From positions 1 through 64,000 of the forward strand of contig CAWHFY010000015.1 of assembly GCA_963828755.1 (NCBI GenBank): DNA of 64,000 nt, given 5' to 3'. This DNA is from WHSW01 sp963828755. GTDB lineage: Bacteria; Actinomycetota; Thermoleophilia; Solirubrobacterales; 70-9. The translations under genes were made by a program, and so were the position numbers. Positions 37,612 to 45,347 of the stretch are shown here, in pieces. Numbering within the stretch: the stretch's first letter is position 1; each line of letters opens with the position of its first letter. Below the pieces are notes generated by a model that did no database searches, was not told the origin of the DNA, and was given only the letters and a program-made list of their open reading frames with translations.

Positions 37612-38892
37612 TCAGGTGCTCGCGGGGCGCGGGAGCAGGCCGGGCAGGGTGCCGCGCCGCCACGACCGCGGCCCGGGCAACCGGTGCAGCTTCGGCTGGA
37701 AGGCGGGCTCGATTGCGAACCCGGACTCGTCCTCGACGACCTGCACGGCGGCGGCGACGACGGCCGGGTCGAAGGAGTTCCCCGACTGCGCCTCGAGCGC
37801 GAGCAGGGCGTCCGACTGCGAGAGCCGCGCCGTGTCGCTGGCCGTGAGCGCGGCCCACTCGACCGCGACCGCGAGGATGCGGCTGCCGATCGGGATCGCC
37901 TCGGCGGGCAGCCCCGCCGGCCAGCCGTTGCCCGCCCAGCGCTCATGCGAGTGCAGGGCGAGGAAGGCGGCGCGCGAGACGTCGGTGTGGCGCCAGTCCA
38001 GCCCGCGGTCGTCGCTTCGGCCGGCGGCATCGATCATCCCGGCGGCGCAGGCGATCTCGCGGCGCTGGGGCCGCGACAGGTGGAGCACGTCCGCGATCGC
38101 CTCGGAATACAGCCGGGTCGCCGCGGGGCGGTCGAGCCGACCGACCGGCTCGGAGCTGACCATCTGCTCGAGCACCATCTGCGGGACGCAGATCACGGCG
38201 GCGAGCGGGAGCAGGGCGAGCACCCCGACCGCCGCAGCTGCGAGCCCGGCGATGACGCCGACCAGCAGCATCCCGAGCGCGGTCGGGGCCAGGGCGGCGA
38301 ACTCGTCGCGGATCAGGACCGCGGGCGGGATGCCCTGGTAGAAGGGGGCGAAGGTGAGCCGCGCGAAGCAGAAGTTGATCGTCCACATCGCGACGCCGAC
38401 CGCGTAGAGGGTCGGGGCGGCGGCGGTCCCCGCGGGCTCGCCGGCCATCTGGATCAGCGCCGAGCCGACGAGCAGCGCGAGCGCGTAGCTGGAGATGGTG
38501 GCGACCAGGCCGGGGGAGAAGCGGGGCTCGCGGCGCAGCAGATAGCGCGAGATCAGGTCGGGAACGATCCAGACGAGCAGCGCCGGAAGTGCGCCGGCGA
38601 CGATCAGCGCGACGAAGGCGGCGATGAAGGTCGCGCCGTAGAAGGCGAGGGCGCCGAACTTGAGTCGGGCCTCGGCCAGGTAGGCGAGCGCGGAGACGGC
38701 GCAGAGGGCGGCGATCATGACCGGATCGCCCCAGTCGGAGGCCGGTCGGATCAGCGCGTAGCCGAGGATCGCGACCAGGACCGGAGCGACGTTGATCGCG
38801 GTCGCGGTTAGGCCGCGCGCTCGCGTGGCATCACCAAGCCGCCACCTTCCGAGCACGCGCTTCCATGCGCGCGTACTGATCTCCTCGTGCAT
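37612..38892 (-). CDS. Polytopic membrane protein with degenerate HD-GYP-like domain
   Basis: 426-residue protein. The N-terminal 250 residues contain about seven hydrophobic segments (for example FYGATFIAAFVALIVAGAL and VGVIAGLAAAAVGVLALLPL). The C-terminal 170 residues look like an HD-GYP domain: HERWAGNGWPAGLPAEAIPI followed by GSRILAVAVEWAALT matches the HHERWDGxGYPxGL and ARILAVADAYDAMT blocks of c-di-GMP phosphodiesterases. The metal-binding HD pair is not preserved (AGMIDAAGR where LHDIGK is expected), so it is probably a sensor or ligand-binding pseudo-enzyme. It may be co-transcribed with bioB. Confidence 0.72.
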   Translation of the reverse strand: MHEEISTRAWKRVLGRWRLGDATRARGLTATAINVAPVLVAILGYALIRPASDWGDPVMIAALCAVSALAYLAEARLKFGALAFYGATFIAAFVALIVAGALPALLVWIVPDLISRYLLRREPRFSPGLVATISSYALALLVGSALIQMAGEPAGTAAAPTLYAVGVAMWTINFCFARLTFAPFYQGIPPAVLIRDEFAALAPTALGMLLVGVIAGLAAAAVGVLALLPLAAVICVPQMVLEQMVSSEPVGRLDRPAATRLYSEAIADVLHLSRPQRREIACAAGMIDAAGRSDDRGLDWRHTDVSRAAFLALHSHERWAGNGWPAGLPAEAIPIGSRILAVAVEWAALTASDTARLSQSDALLALEAQSGNSFDPAVVAAAVQVVEDESGFAIEPAFQPKLHRLPGPRSWRRGTLPGLLPRPAST

Positions 38893-39060
38893 CGAAGAGT
38901 AAGAATAGCCCTAGAGCCGGGCAATTACGAGCCGTATATCTGTTGATCAGCCTGAACGGAAGCCCACGAGCGTCCTCCTTGCACGAGTTGACCTCCCATA
39001 AAGGTATCAGAGCTTGCACATACCTGAAGAAACCTCAACGAATATTCTGCACGGCCGTTC
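38893..39060. other. 168-bp intergenic region, relatively AT-rich
   Basis: This gap between two leftward genes is richer in A/T than its surroundings and probably carries the promoter of the HD-GYP-like gene. No clear promoter pair or riboswitch consensus was recognised, and nothing here reads as a gene. Confidence 0.4.
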
Positions 39061-39684
39061 TCAGGCCGGCTCGTTCGCGAGGCTCTCCCAGAGGTAGATC
39101 GAGGCCAGCGAGCGGTGCGGGCGCCACGGCTCGGCGATCCGCTCCAGCTCGGCCGGGGCGGGCAGCTGGTCGAGCCCGTAGGCGACCTGGGCCGCCTTGC
39201 GAATCCCAAGGTCACCGGTCGGCAGCACGTCGGGGCGCTCGAGAAAGAAGATCAGGAACATCTGGGCGCTCCAGACGCCGAACCCGCGGACCGCGGTGAT
39301 CTCGGCGATCACCTCGTCGTCGGTGAGCTGGTCGAGGCGGCCGAGCTCGAGCTCGCCGGAGACCACGTGCTCGGCGAGGTCGCGCACGTACTCGACCTTG
39401 CGCCAGGAGAGCCCGACGTCTCTGAGCCGCTGCGGGTCGGCCTCGAGCAGCTTCTCCGGCGGCGGGGTCGTGCCGCCGAACAGGTCGAGCACCCGGCCGT
39501 AGATCGTCGCCGCTGCCTTGACGGAGAGTTGCTGGCCGATGACGCTGCGCAACAGCATCCCGTAGGCGTCGACCGGGGGCCGTCGCCGGCGCCGCGCGTC
39601 GAGCGAGAGCTCGCCGAGGCGGGCGACGAGCTCGCCCATCACCGGGTCCGATCGCGCGAGCTGGTCGAGGGCAGCGGCGCTCAC
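39061..39684 (-). CDS. HhH-GPD DNA glycosylase (AlkA/3-methyladenine glycosylase II type)
   Basis: Base-excision repair glycosylase of about 207 residues. Blocks: DAYGMLLRSVIGQQLSVKAA, the helix-hairpin-helix region VRGFGVWSAQMFLIFFL, and the catalytic Asp in LPTGDLGIRKA. The GTG at 39684 (VSAAALDQLARSDPVM) is chosen because upstream sequence is low-complexity and overlaps the divergent sulfatase start region. It lacks the iron-sulfur Cys cluster of Nth/MutY. Confidence 0.87.
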   Translation of the reverse strand: MSAAALDQLARSDPVMGELVARLGELSLDARRRRRPPVDAYGMLLRSVIGQQLSVKAAATIYGRVLDLFGGTTPPPEKLLEADPQRLRDVGLSWRKVEYVRDLAEHVVSGELELGRLDQLTDDEVIAEITAVRGFGVWSAQMFLIFFLERPDVLPTGDLGIRKAAQVAYGLDQLPAPAELERIAEPWRPHRSLASIYLWESLANEPA

Positions 39685-39803
39685 CGAACCGACGCTAGTC
39701 CATGTGAACCGCTCGCTATCCTGCCGCCCCGGCGCACCGGCCGCGACTTGAGCGCAGGGCAGGTGTTTGGACGCCCGGGGGCCGGACCGCTCCCAACGCA
39801 CCT

Positions 39804-41624
39804 ATGCACGCGAGAGTGCCTGCACAAGCGCCGATCGATTCGATCAATCGCCGGCCCCGTCTGATCGTGGCCTGCGTCGGCCTGCTCGCGCTCGGGACGG
39901 CGATCGCCCTGGCGCTCGGAGCGACCGCTGCGACACCGCCGCTCGCCGGGGCCCAGGCGACGGCGAAGCCGAACATCATCGTGCTGCTCACCGACGATCA
40001 GGAGTCGCGCTCGATGCGCGTCATGAAGACGGTCGGCAAGGAGATGAAGCGCAAGGGCGTGACGATGAAGCGCTACTTCGACAACTTCCCGCTCTGCTGC
40101 CCGTCGCGCTCGACGCTGCTCACCGGCCAGTACGCGCACAACCATCACGTGCTCTCGAACTCGCCCCCCGACGGCGGCTACGGCGTCTTCAACGAGCTGC
40201 ACGGCGACAACTACCTGCCGCTGTGGTTGCAGGCGGCCGGCTACCGGACCTCGTACGTCGGCAAGTACGAGAACGGCTACGCCGAGCCCGACGAGTACGG
40301 CACCGTGCCCAGCGACGTGCCGCGCGGCTGGGACGACTGGCACGTGTTGGCGCCGTCGCGGGCCCAGTACTTCAACTACACGCTCAACCAGAACGGGACC
40401 CTGCGCCAGTACACGAGCGCCGAGGAGGACTACAGCACCGACGTGTTCACGAAGAAGGCGAAGCGCTGGATCCGCGCGAACGCGAAGGCTTCGACCCCGT
40501 TCTACCTCGAGCTTGGCTACGCCGCCCCGCACGGCGGCGGCGGCGGCGACCCTGGGCGCTCCTGCAACCGCGCCGCGGTCCCCGCGCCGCGCGACCTCGG
40601 CACGCTGAAGGGCAAGTTCCGCAACACGCTGCCGCCCTCGTTCAACGAGGCCGACGTCACCGACAAGCCGAGCACGGTCGCCGAGAAGACCCTGTTGACG
40701 GAAGGTCAGGTCTCGGACACGCTGCGCAAGCGCCGCTGCGCCTGGGAGTCGCTGCTCGGCGTCGACGACAGCGTCGGCGAGCTGCTCGCCGAGATCCAGC
40801 GCGACGGGATCCGCAAGAACACCTACGTCTTCTTTCTCTCCGACAACGGCTTCCTGCGCGGCGAGCACCGAATCCGCGACAACAAGCGCTACCTCTATGA
40901 GGAGTCGGCGCGGGTCCCGTTCATCGCCCGCGGCCCGGGGATCCCGCACGGCCAGAGCTCCGAGGACATGGTCGTCAACGCCGACCTGACCTCGACCGTG
41001 CTGGACCTCGCCAACGCCAGCCCCGGGCTCGAGCAGGACGGCCAGTCGCTGATGCCGAGCCTGCTCGACCCGAAGCTCGAGCACGGGCGGGCGATCCTGC
41101 TCGAGGCCTACGCCGGCGAACAGATCCTCGGCGTGCGGACCTCGCGCTACCTCTACACGGAGTGGGACGGCGACAAGAATCCGCTGCTGCCCGAGCGAGA
41201 GCTCTACGACATGTACGCCGACCCGAATCAGCTCAACAACCTCGCCGGCGACCCGGCCTATCAGCCGGTCGTCAACCAGCTCGGCAACGAGCTCGACCAG
41301 CTGATCGACTGCGCCGGCGCGTCGTGTCGCGGGGTACCGATCGGCACCCTGACCCTGGCGACGGGCGGAAACGGCAAGAATGGATGCGTGTTCCCCCCGG
41401 TGACCGCGCAGTTCTCGAGCCCGGACGAAGCGGGGATCGTCAGCGTCTCGTTCCGCGCCGGCAAGACCACGATCGCCGACGACACGGTGCCACCGTTCGA
41501 GGCGCCGATCCCCGAGTCGGCGATCCGCAGCGAGCTGCCCGACAAGGCGGCGATCTCAGCCAAGGCCGTGTTCAGCGACGGCCGTCGGCTCGGTTACTCG
41601 CAAAGCGTGAGGCTCTGTAAGTGA
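39804..41624 (+). CDS. Secreted sulfatase, first of a tandem pair
   Basis: 606-residue formylglycine sulfatase. An N-terminal hydrophobic segment (LIVACVGLLALGTAIALALG, residues 20-39) suggests export or anchoring. Metal and FGly motifs: LLTDDQE (61-67) and CCPSR (98-102). Others are SYVGKYENGY and FFLSDNGFLRGEHRI. The C-terminal region of about 130 residues (ending SDGRRLGYSQSVRLCK) resembles that of the sulfatase at 5.4-7.2 kb, whose last residues are FQKQVRLCR. The stop overlaps the next start (GTGA). Confidence 0.88.
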   Translation: MHARVPAQAPIDSINRRPRLIVACVGLLALGTAIALALGATAATPPLAGAQATAKPNIIVLLTDDQESRSMRVMKTVGKEMKRKGVTMKRYFDNFPLCCPSRSTLLTGQYAHNHHVLSNSPPDGGYGVFNELHGDNYLPLWLQAAGYRTSYVGKYENGYAEPDEYGTVPSDVPRGWDDWHVLAPSRAQYFNYTLNQNGTLRQYTSAEEDYSTDVFTKKAKRWIRANAKASTPFYLELGYAAPHGGGGGDPGRSCNRAAVPAPRDLGTLKGKFRNTLPPSFNEADVTDKPSTVAEKTLLTEGQVSDTLRKRRCAWESLLGVDDSVGELLAEIQRDGIRKNTYVFFLSDNGFLRGEHRIRDNKRYLYEESARVPFIARGPGIPHGQSSEDMVVNADLTSTVLDLANASPGLEQDGQSLMPSLLDPKLEHGRAILLEAYAGEQILGVRTSRYLYTEWDGDKNPLLPERELYDMYADPNQLNNLAGDPAYQPVVNQLGNELDQLIDCAGASCRGVPIGTLTLATGGNGKNGCVFPPVTAQFSSPDEAGIVSVSFRAGKTTIADDTVPPFEAPIPESAIRSELPDKAAISAKAVFSDGRRLGYSQSVRLCK

Positions 41625-43207
41625 GGCGCATCGCGGCCGCGGCCGCGATCGCCGCCGTCTTGATCGTCGCCGGGGGTTGCGGCGGCGAGGACCCGAACCC
41701 GCCGATCGAGCCGGATCCGGCGTACAGCGCGCAGCCGAACATCGTCTTCATCTACACCGACGACCAGGACTACTCGTCGTTCACACGGCGGATCATGCCG
41801 AACGCGTTTCGCGAGATCGTCGACCACGGCACCAACTTCACCAACTACTACGACGCCACCCCGCTGTGCTGCCCGGCGCGGGCCGGCGTGCTCACCGGCC
41901 AGTACGGCCACAACAACGGCGTGCTCGCCAACAAGCCCGGTTACGGCGATCTCGAGGACAACGAGAACACCCTGCCCGTGTGGCTGCAGCGGGCCGGGTA
42001 CAAGACCGCGATCGCCGGGAAGTACCTGAACGGCTACGAGAAGTCGGTCGACGACAAGGACGAGGTCGCGCCGGGCTGGGACCTGTGGTCGGTCGAGATC
42101 GGCAACGGCCGCGGCTACTACGACTTCAAGCTCTCCGTCAACGGTCACCAGCGCAAGGAGCGCTACAAGGGCGAGTACCTGACCGACGTGATCAACCAGC
42201 GTGCCGTCGAGGACATCGAGCAGCTCTCCGGCCAGACGCCGTTCTTCCTCTGGGTCACGCAGAGCGCCCCGCACGTCGAGAACATCAACGCTGACAGCGG
42301 CGGACCGTGCGGCGGGGAGTCGGTGCCACCGCCGCGCGACCTCGGCCGCTTCCAGGGCACCCCGCTGCCGCGTCTCCCGGGTGTGCTCGAGCGCGACATC
42401 TCCGACAAGCCGGAGATCATCAGCGGCCAGCCTGCGCTCGGGCCCGCGCGCCGCGAGGTGATCCGTCACCGCTATGAGTGCCGGATCGAGACGCTGCCCG
42501 CGGTCGACCGCGGCGTCGCGCAGATCGTCGACGCGCTGCGCAAGTCGGGAGAGCTCGAGGACACGATCCTCGTCTTCAGCTCCGACAACGGGACCTTTCA
42601 GGGCCAGCACCGGCTGCCGGGCGGGAAGGGACTCGCCTACGAGGAGGCCTCGCACCTGCCCCTCGCGATCAGGGTGCCGCCCAAGTACGCCGGCGGCGCC
42701 GCCCCGCCGGCGACCGTCGGGGAGATGACCGCGAACATCGACTACGCGCCGACCTTCATCGACTGGGCCGGCTCGCAGAGCTGCCCGGAGGTGGGCGACT
42801 GCCGGGTGATGGACGGCCGCTCGCTGCTGTCGCTGTTCGACTCGTCCAAGGGCTCGTTCCCGGCCAACCGACCGCTCGCCACCGAGCTCGACCTGAAGAA
42901 GGAGGCGGTCGCCCCGGGCCGCGGCATCCCGTGCGCATTCGAGGGGGTCCGCAACGAGCGCTACCTGTTCGTCCGTCACACGTCACTCCCGGACCTGCAG
43001 ACCGGGACCTGCGAGGCGACCGACGTGCGCGAGCTCTACGACCACCTGCGCGATCCGTTCGAGCTCACCAACCTGCTGCCCGCGCAGCCCGACTCGCCCG
43101 AGGCGGCGCTCGAGTCGCGCCTGTCGACGCTCAGCGACGAACTTCACGTCTGCGCCGGGATCGAGGGTCGCGACCCGGAACCCGAGAGCGGGCACTACTG
43201 CGGCTGA
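41621..43207 (+). CDS. Sulfatase, probable lipoprotein, second of a tandem pair
   Basis: 528 residues from a GTG at 41621 that overlaps the previous stop. The N-terminus ends in VLIVAGGC, with Cys20 a likely lipidation site, although the lipobox is imperfect (no Leu at -3). Motifs: YTDDQD (45-50) and CCPAR (83-87), where the fourth position is Ala rather than Ser, which FGE accepts. Later blocks: IAGKYLNGYE and VFSSDNGTFQGQHRL. It lacks the C-terminal extension of its two relatives. Coupled translation suggests the pair acts on related substrates. Confidence 0.88.
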   Translation: MRRIAAAAAIAAVLIVAGGCGGEDPNPPIEPDPAYSAQPNIVFIYTDDQDYSSFTRRIMPNAFREIVDHGTNFTNYYDATPLCCPARAGVLTGQYGHNNGVLANKPGYGDLEDNENTLPVWLQRAGYKTAIAGKYLNGYEKSVDDKDEVAPGWDLWSVEIGNGRGYYDFKLSVNGHQRKERYKGEYLTDVINQRAVEDIEQLSGQTPFFLWVTQSAPHVENINADSGGPCGGESVPPPRDLGRFQGTPLPRLPGVLERDISDKPEIISGQPALGPARREVIRHRYECRIETLPAVDRGVAQIVDALRKSGELEDTILVFSSDNGTFQGQHRLPGGKGLAYEEASHLPLAIRVPPKYAGGAAPPATVGEMTANIDYAPTFIDWAGSQSCPEVGDCRVMDGRSLLSLFDSSKGSFPANRPLATELDLKKEAVAPGRGIPCAFEGVRNERYLFVRHTSLPDLQTGTCEATDVRELYDHLRDPFELTNLLPAQPDSPEAALESRLSTLSDELHVCAGIEGRDPEPESGHYCG

Positions 43208-43223
43208 GCCGCAGCCGCTGCGC

Positions 43224-43520
43224 TCAGCCGATCACCCAGTCGTCGATCTCGTCACGGTCGAAGCGGTAGCGCTCCGGGCTCGAGCGGTTGTGGCCTTCCA
43301 CGACGAAGAAGGGGATCGCGCTGCGCTCGACCAGCCCCATGACGTCGGCCGACGACGACTCGAGCTCGGCGGCGACCTGGTCGACGGTCATCAACCGCGG
43401 GTCGTCGGGCCAGTCGGCGATCCGCGGCGACTCGGATGGGCGCTCGCCGTAGGACTGCACGAAGGCACGGGCGACGAGCGCGAGCATGATGCAGGCAACG
43501 AGGACGCCGAGCACGGTCAC
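43224..43520 (-). CDS. Small membrane-anchored HTH-like protein
   Basis: 98 residues. One membrane segment at about residues 2-22 (VLGVLVACIMLALVARAFV) is followed by a cytoplasmic domain like an excisionase/MerR helix-turn-helix: MTVDQVAAELESSSADVM then PERYRFDRDEIDDWV. A membrane-anchored HTH of this size is uncommon; it may bind a protein rather than DNA. Convergent with the sulfatase pair. Confidence 0.65.
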   Translation of the reverse strand: MTVLGVLVACIMLALVARAFVQSYGERPSESPRIADWPDDPRLMTVDQVAAELESSSADVMGLVERSAIPFFVVEGHNRSSPERYRFDRDEIDDWVIG

Positions 43521-43540
43521 GAAACGAGGCTAGCGCGGCG

Positions 43541-44359
43541 CTACCGGCCCTTCCACTCCGGGCGGCGTTTCTCGGCGAAGGCGCGCACACCCTCGCGAAA
43601 GTCCTCGGATCCGAAGCAGGATTCCCGCAGCTCGACCAGCTCGCGCTCCTGCTCGGGGGTCAGCACCCGTGCCCGCGCGAGGGTCTCGATCGCGCGCTTG
43701 TTGCCGGTTATCGAGAGCGGTGCGTTGGCGGCCACCTCGGCGGCGAGCTCGATCGACACCCCCTCCACGTCGGCGTCGGGGACCGCCCAGTTGACGAGCC
43801 CGATCCGCTCGGCGCGCGCGGCGTCGAGGTTGCGCCCGGTGAGGAAGAGCTCGCGCGTGTAGGCGATCCCGATCACGTCGATGAAGCGCTCGAGGCCGGT
43901 GTGACCGTAGATCAGGCCGAGCTTTGCGGGCGGCATCCCGAGCGTCGCGCCGATGGCGCACACGCGCATGTCGCAGCGGACGGCAAGCTCGAGGCCGCCG
44001 CCAAAGCAGTGACCGTTGATCGCCGCGATGACCGGGTAGGGGTGGGCGCTGATCGCGTCCATGGCGTCAGTGAACGGATGGGCGACCAGCGCCTCGGCGT
44101 CGCGCTCGAACGAACCCTCGGGCAGTGCGCCGATGTCGTACCCGGCCGAGAAGGCGCTGCCCTTGCCGGTGATCAGCACGCATCGGGTCTCGATCCCGGC
44201 GGCGAGCTCCGGCAGCGTCGAGGCGAGCGCGTCGAGGACCTCGTGGTCGAGCGGGTTGCGCTTCTCGGGGTTGTTGAGGGTCAGCCGCGCGACCGCCTCG
44301 GCGGGGCGGTCGAGGACCAGCTTTCCAGAAGCGAGATCGGCTGATTCGTCGCTCGTCAT
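43541..44359 (-). CDS. Enoyl-CoA hydratase/isomerase (crotonase superfamily)
   Basis: 272-residue crotonase-fold protein. Blocks: VARLTLNNPEKRNPLDHEVL, GKGSAFSAGYDIGAL (oxyanion half), NGHCFGGGLELAVRCDMRVC, LGLIYGHTGLERFIDVIG, and the C-terminal RAFAEKRRPEWKGR. The two catalytic Glu of classical hydratases are not clearly both present, so hydratase versus isomerase is open. The ATG at 44359 lies inside a tandem repeat (ACGAGCGACGAATG) that encodes the N-terminal TSDES; a later start is possible. The gene follows the biotinyl-protein gene on the same strand. Confidence 0.87.
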   Translation of the reverse strand: MTSDESADLASGKLVLDRPAEAVARLTLNNPEKRNPLDHEVLDALASTLPELAAGIETRCVLITGKGSAFSAGYDIGALPEGSFERDAEALVAHPFTDAMDAISAHPYPVIAAINGHCFGGGLELAVRCDMRVCAIGATLGMPPAKLGLIYGHTGLERFIDVIGIAYTRELFLTGRNLDAARAERIGLVNWAVPDADVEGVSIELAAEVAANAPLSITGNKRAIETLARARVLTPEQERELVELRESCFGSEDFREGVRAFAEKRRPEWKGR

Positions 44360-44373
44360 TCGTCGCTCGTCTT
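44342..44373. repeat. Heptad-family tandem repeat at the enoyl-CoA hydratase start
   Basis: On the minus strand ACGAGCGACGAATG is followed immediately by ACGAGCGACGAATC: two 14-bp units made of 7-bp pieces (CGAGCGA, CGAATGA). The repeat covers the start codon of the hydratase gene. It matches the heptad runs at 11.34, 25.45 and 56.36 kb. Confidence 0.55.
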
Positions 44374-44404
44374 CGTCTGCTCTCGGACGGCGAACGGCGA
44401 GCGA

Positions 44405-44614
44405 CTACTCGAGGACGACGAGAACGTCGCCCTCCTGCACGGACTGTCCCTCCGAGCAGCGAATCTCCTTGACCACGCCGTCGTCTTCGACCTCCACCGG
44501 CATCTCCATCTTCATCGACTCGAGGATGACCACGGTGTCGCCGTCGGCGACCTGGTCCCCGACCGCGACCTCGATCTTCCACACGGTCCCGGTGATGTGG
44601 GCTTCAACGTCCAT
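44405..44614 (-). CDS. Stand-alone biotinyl (BCCP) carrier protein
   Basis: 69-residue biotin attachment domain. The biotinylation motif is ESMKMEMP, with Lys35 the acceptor, in a typical lipoyl/biotinyl beta-barrel (ITGTVWKIEVAVGDQVADGD before it and SEGQSVQEGDVLVVLE at the end). It resembles the small biotinylated protein TB7.3 of mycobacteria, a free carrier for acyl-CoA carboxylases. ATG 44614 gives the full domain with no extra N-terminus. It sits upstream of the enoyl-CoA hydratase gene. Its substrate cofactor is made by the bio genes near 31-37 kb. Confidence 0.9.
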   Translation of the reverse strand: MDVEAHITGTVWKIEVAVGDQVADGDTVVILESMKMEMPVEVEDDGVVKEIRCSEGQSVQEGDVLVVLE

Positions 44615-44641
44615 CGACGGGCGGGACAATATCCCGCTGAG

Positions 44642-45325
44642 ATGACGAAGCTCGTGGTCATAGCCGCCGCCCGCAACGAGGCCGACCGGATCGGGGCCAG
44701 CGTCGACGGGCTCGCGGCCGCCTTTCCGGGGGCCGAGATCTGGGTCGCCGACGACGCCTCGACCGATGGCACCTCCGAGGTCGCGCTCGCGCACGGGGCG
44801 CGGGTCGTCAGCCGCGGCCGTCCGCACGGCAAGGGCGGCAACATGACCGCGGCCGCGACAGCGGCGCTCGGCGACATCGCCTCCGATGACGACCTGGTCC
44901 TGGTCTGCGACGGCGACCTCGGCGCCTCCGCGGCGCACCTGCGCCCGCTGGTCGAGGCGGTCGAGGGCGGCGATTGCGACCTTGCGATCGCTGCATTTCG
45001 CCGCAGCGTTGGCGGCGGCTTCGGGGTCGCGCTGCGATTCGCCCGCTGGGCGATCCGGAACCGCTGCGGCTACGAGGCGGGAGCGCCGATCTCCGGCCAG
45101 CGCGCGATGCGGGCATCCGTTCTGCGGGAGGTGCTCCCGTTCGGGAGCGGCTACGGGATGGAGATCGGGATGACGGTCGACGCCGTCCGCGCCGGCTTCC
45201 GCGTCGCCGAGCTCGAGCTCGACCTCGAGCACCGGGCGACGGGCCGGACCGTCGCCGGCTTCCTGCACCGGGGCCGCCAGCTGCGCGACTTCGCGCGCGT
45301 CTGGTGGAGCCGGCGCGCGCGGTGA
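44642..45325 (+). CDS. Family 2 glycosyltransferase
   Basis: 227-residue GT-A glycosyltransferase. The nucleotide-binding start (VVIAAARNEADRIGASVDGL), the D-x-S segment VADDASTDGTSEVA and the metal motif VLVCDGDLGAS are present. Acceptor-side sequences (GAPISGQRAMRASVLREVL, YGMEIGMTVDAVRAGF) resemble polyprenyl-phosphate sugar transferases and glucosyl-3-phosphoglycerate synthases. No membrane segment is seen. ATG 44642 is divergent from the BCCP gene by 27 bp. Confidence 0.85.
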   Translation: MTKLVVIAAARNEADRIGASVDGLAAAFPGAEIWVADDASTDGTSEVALAHGARVVSRGRPHGKGGNMTAAATAALGDIASDDDLVLVCDGDLGASAAHLRPLVEAVEGGDCDLAIAAFRRSVGGGFGVALRFARWAIRNRCGYEAGAPISGQRAMRASVLREVLPFGSGYGMEIGMTVDAVRAGFRVAELELDLEHRATGRTVAGFLHRGRQLRDFARVWWSRRAR

Positions 45326-45347
45326 CCCGCGTATAGCCTCAGCTGGC

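Noticed and set aside
38893..39060. A c-di-GMP riboswitch upstream of the HD-GYP-like gene
   Set aside because: The gap was read on both strands; the conserved GEMM elements could not be recognised.
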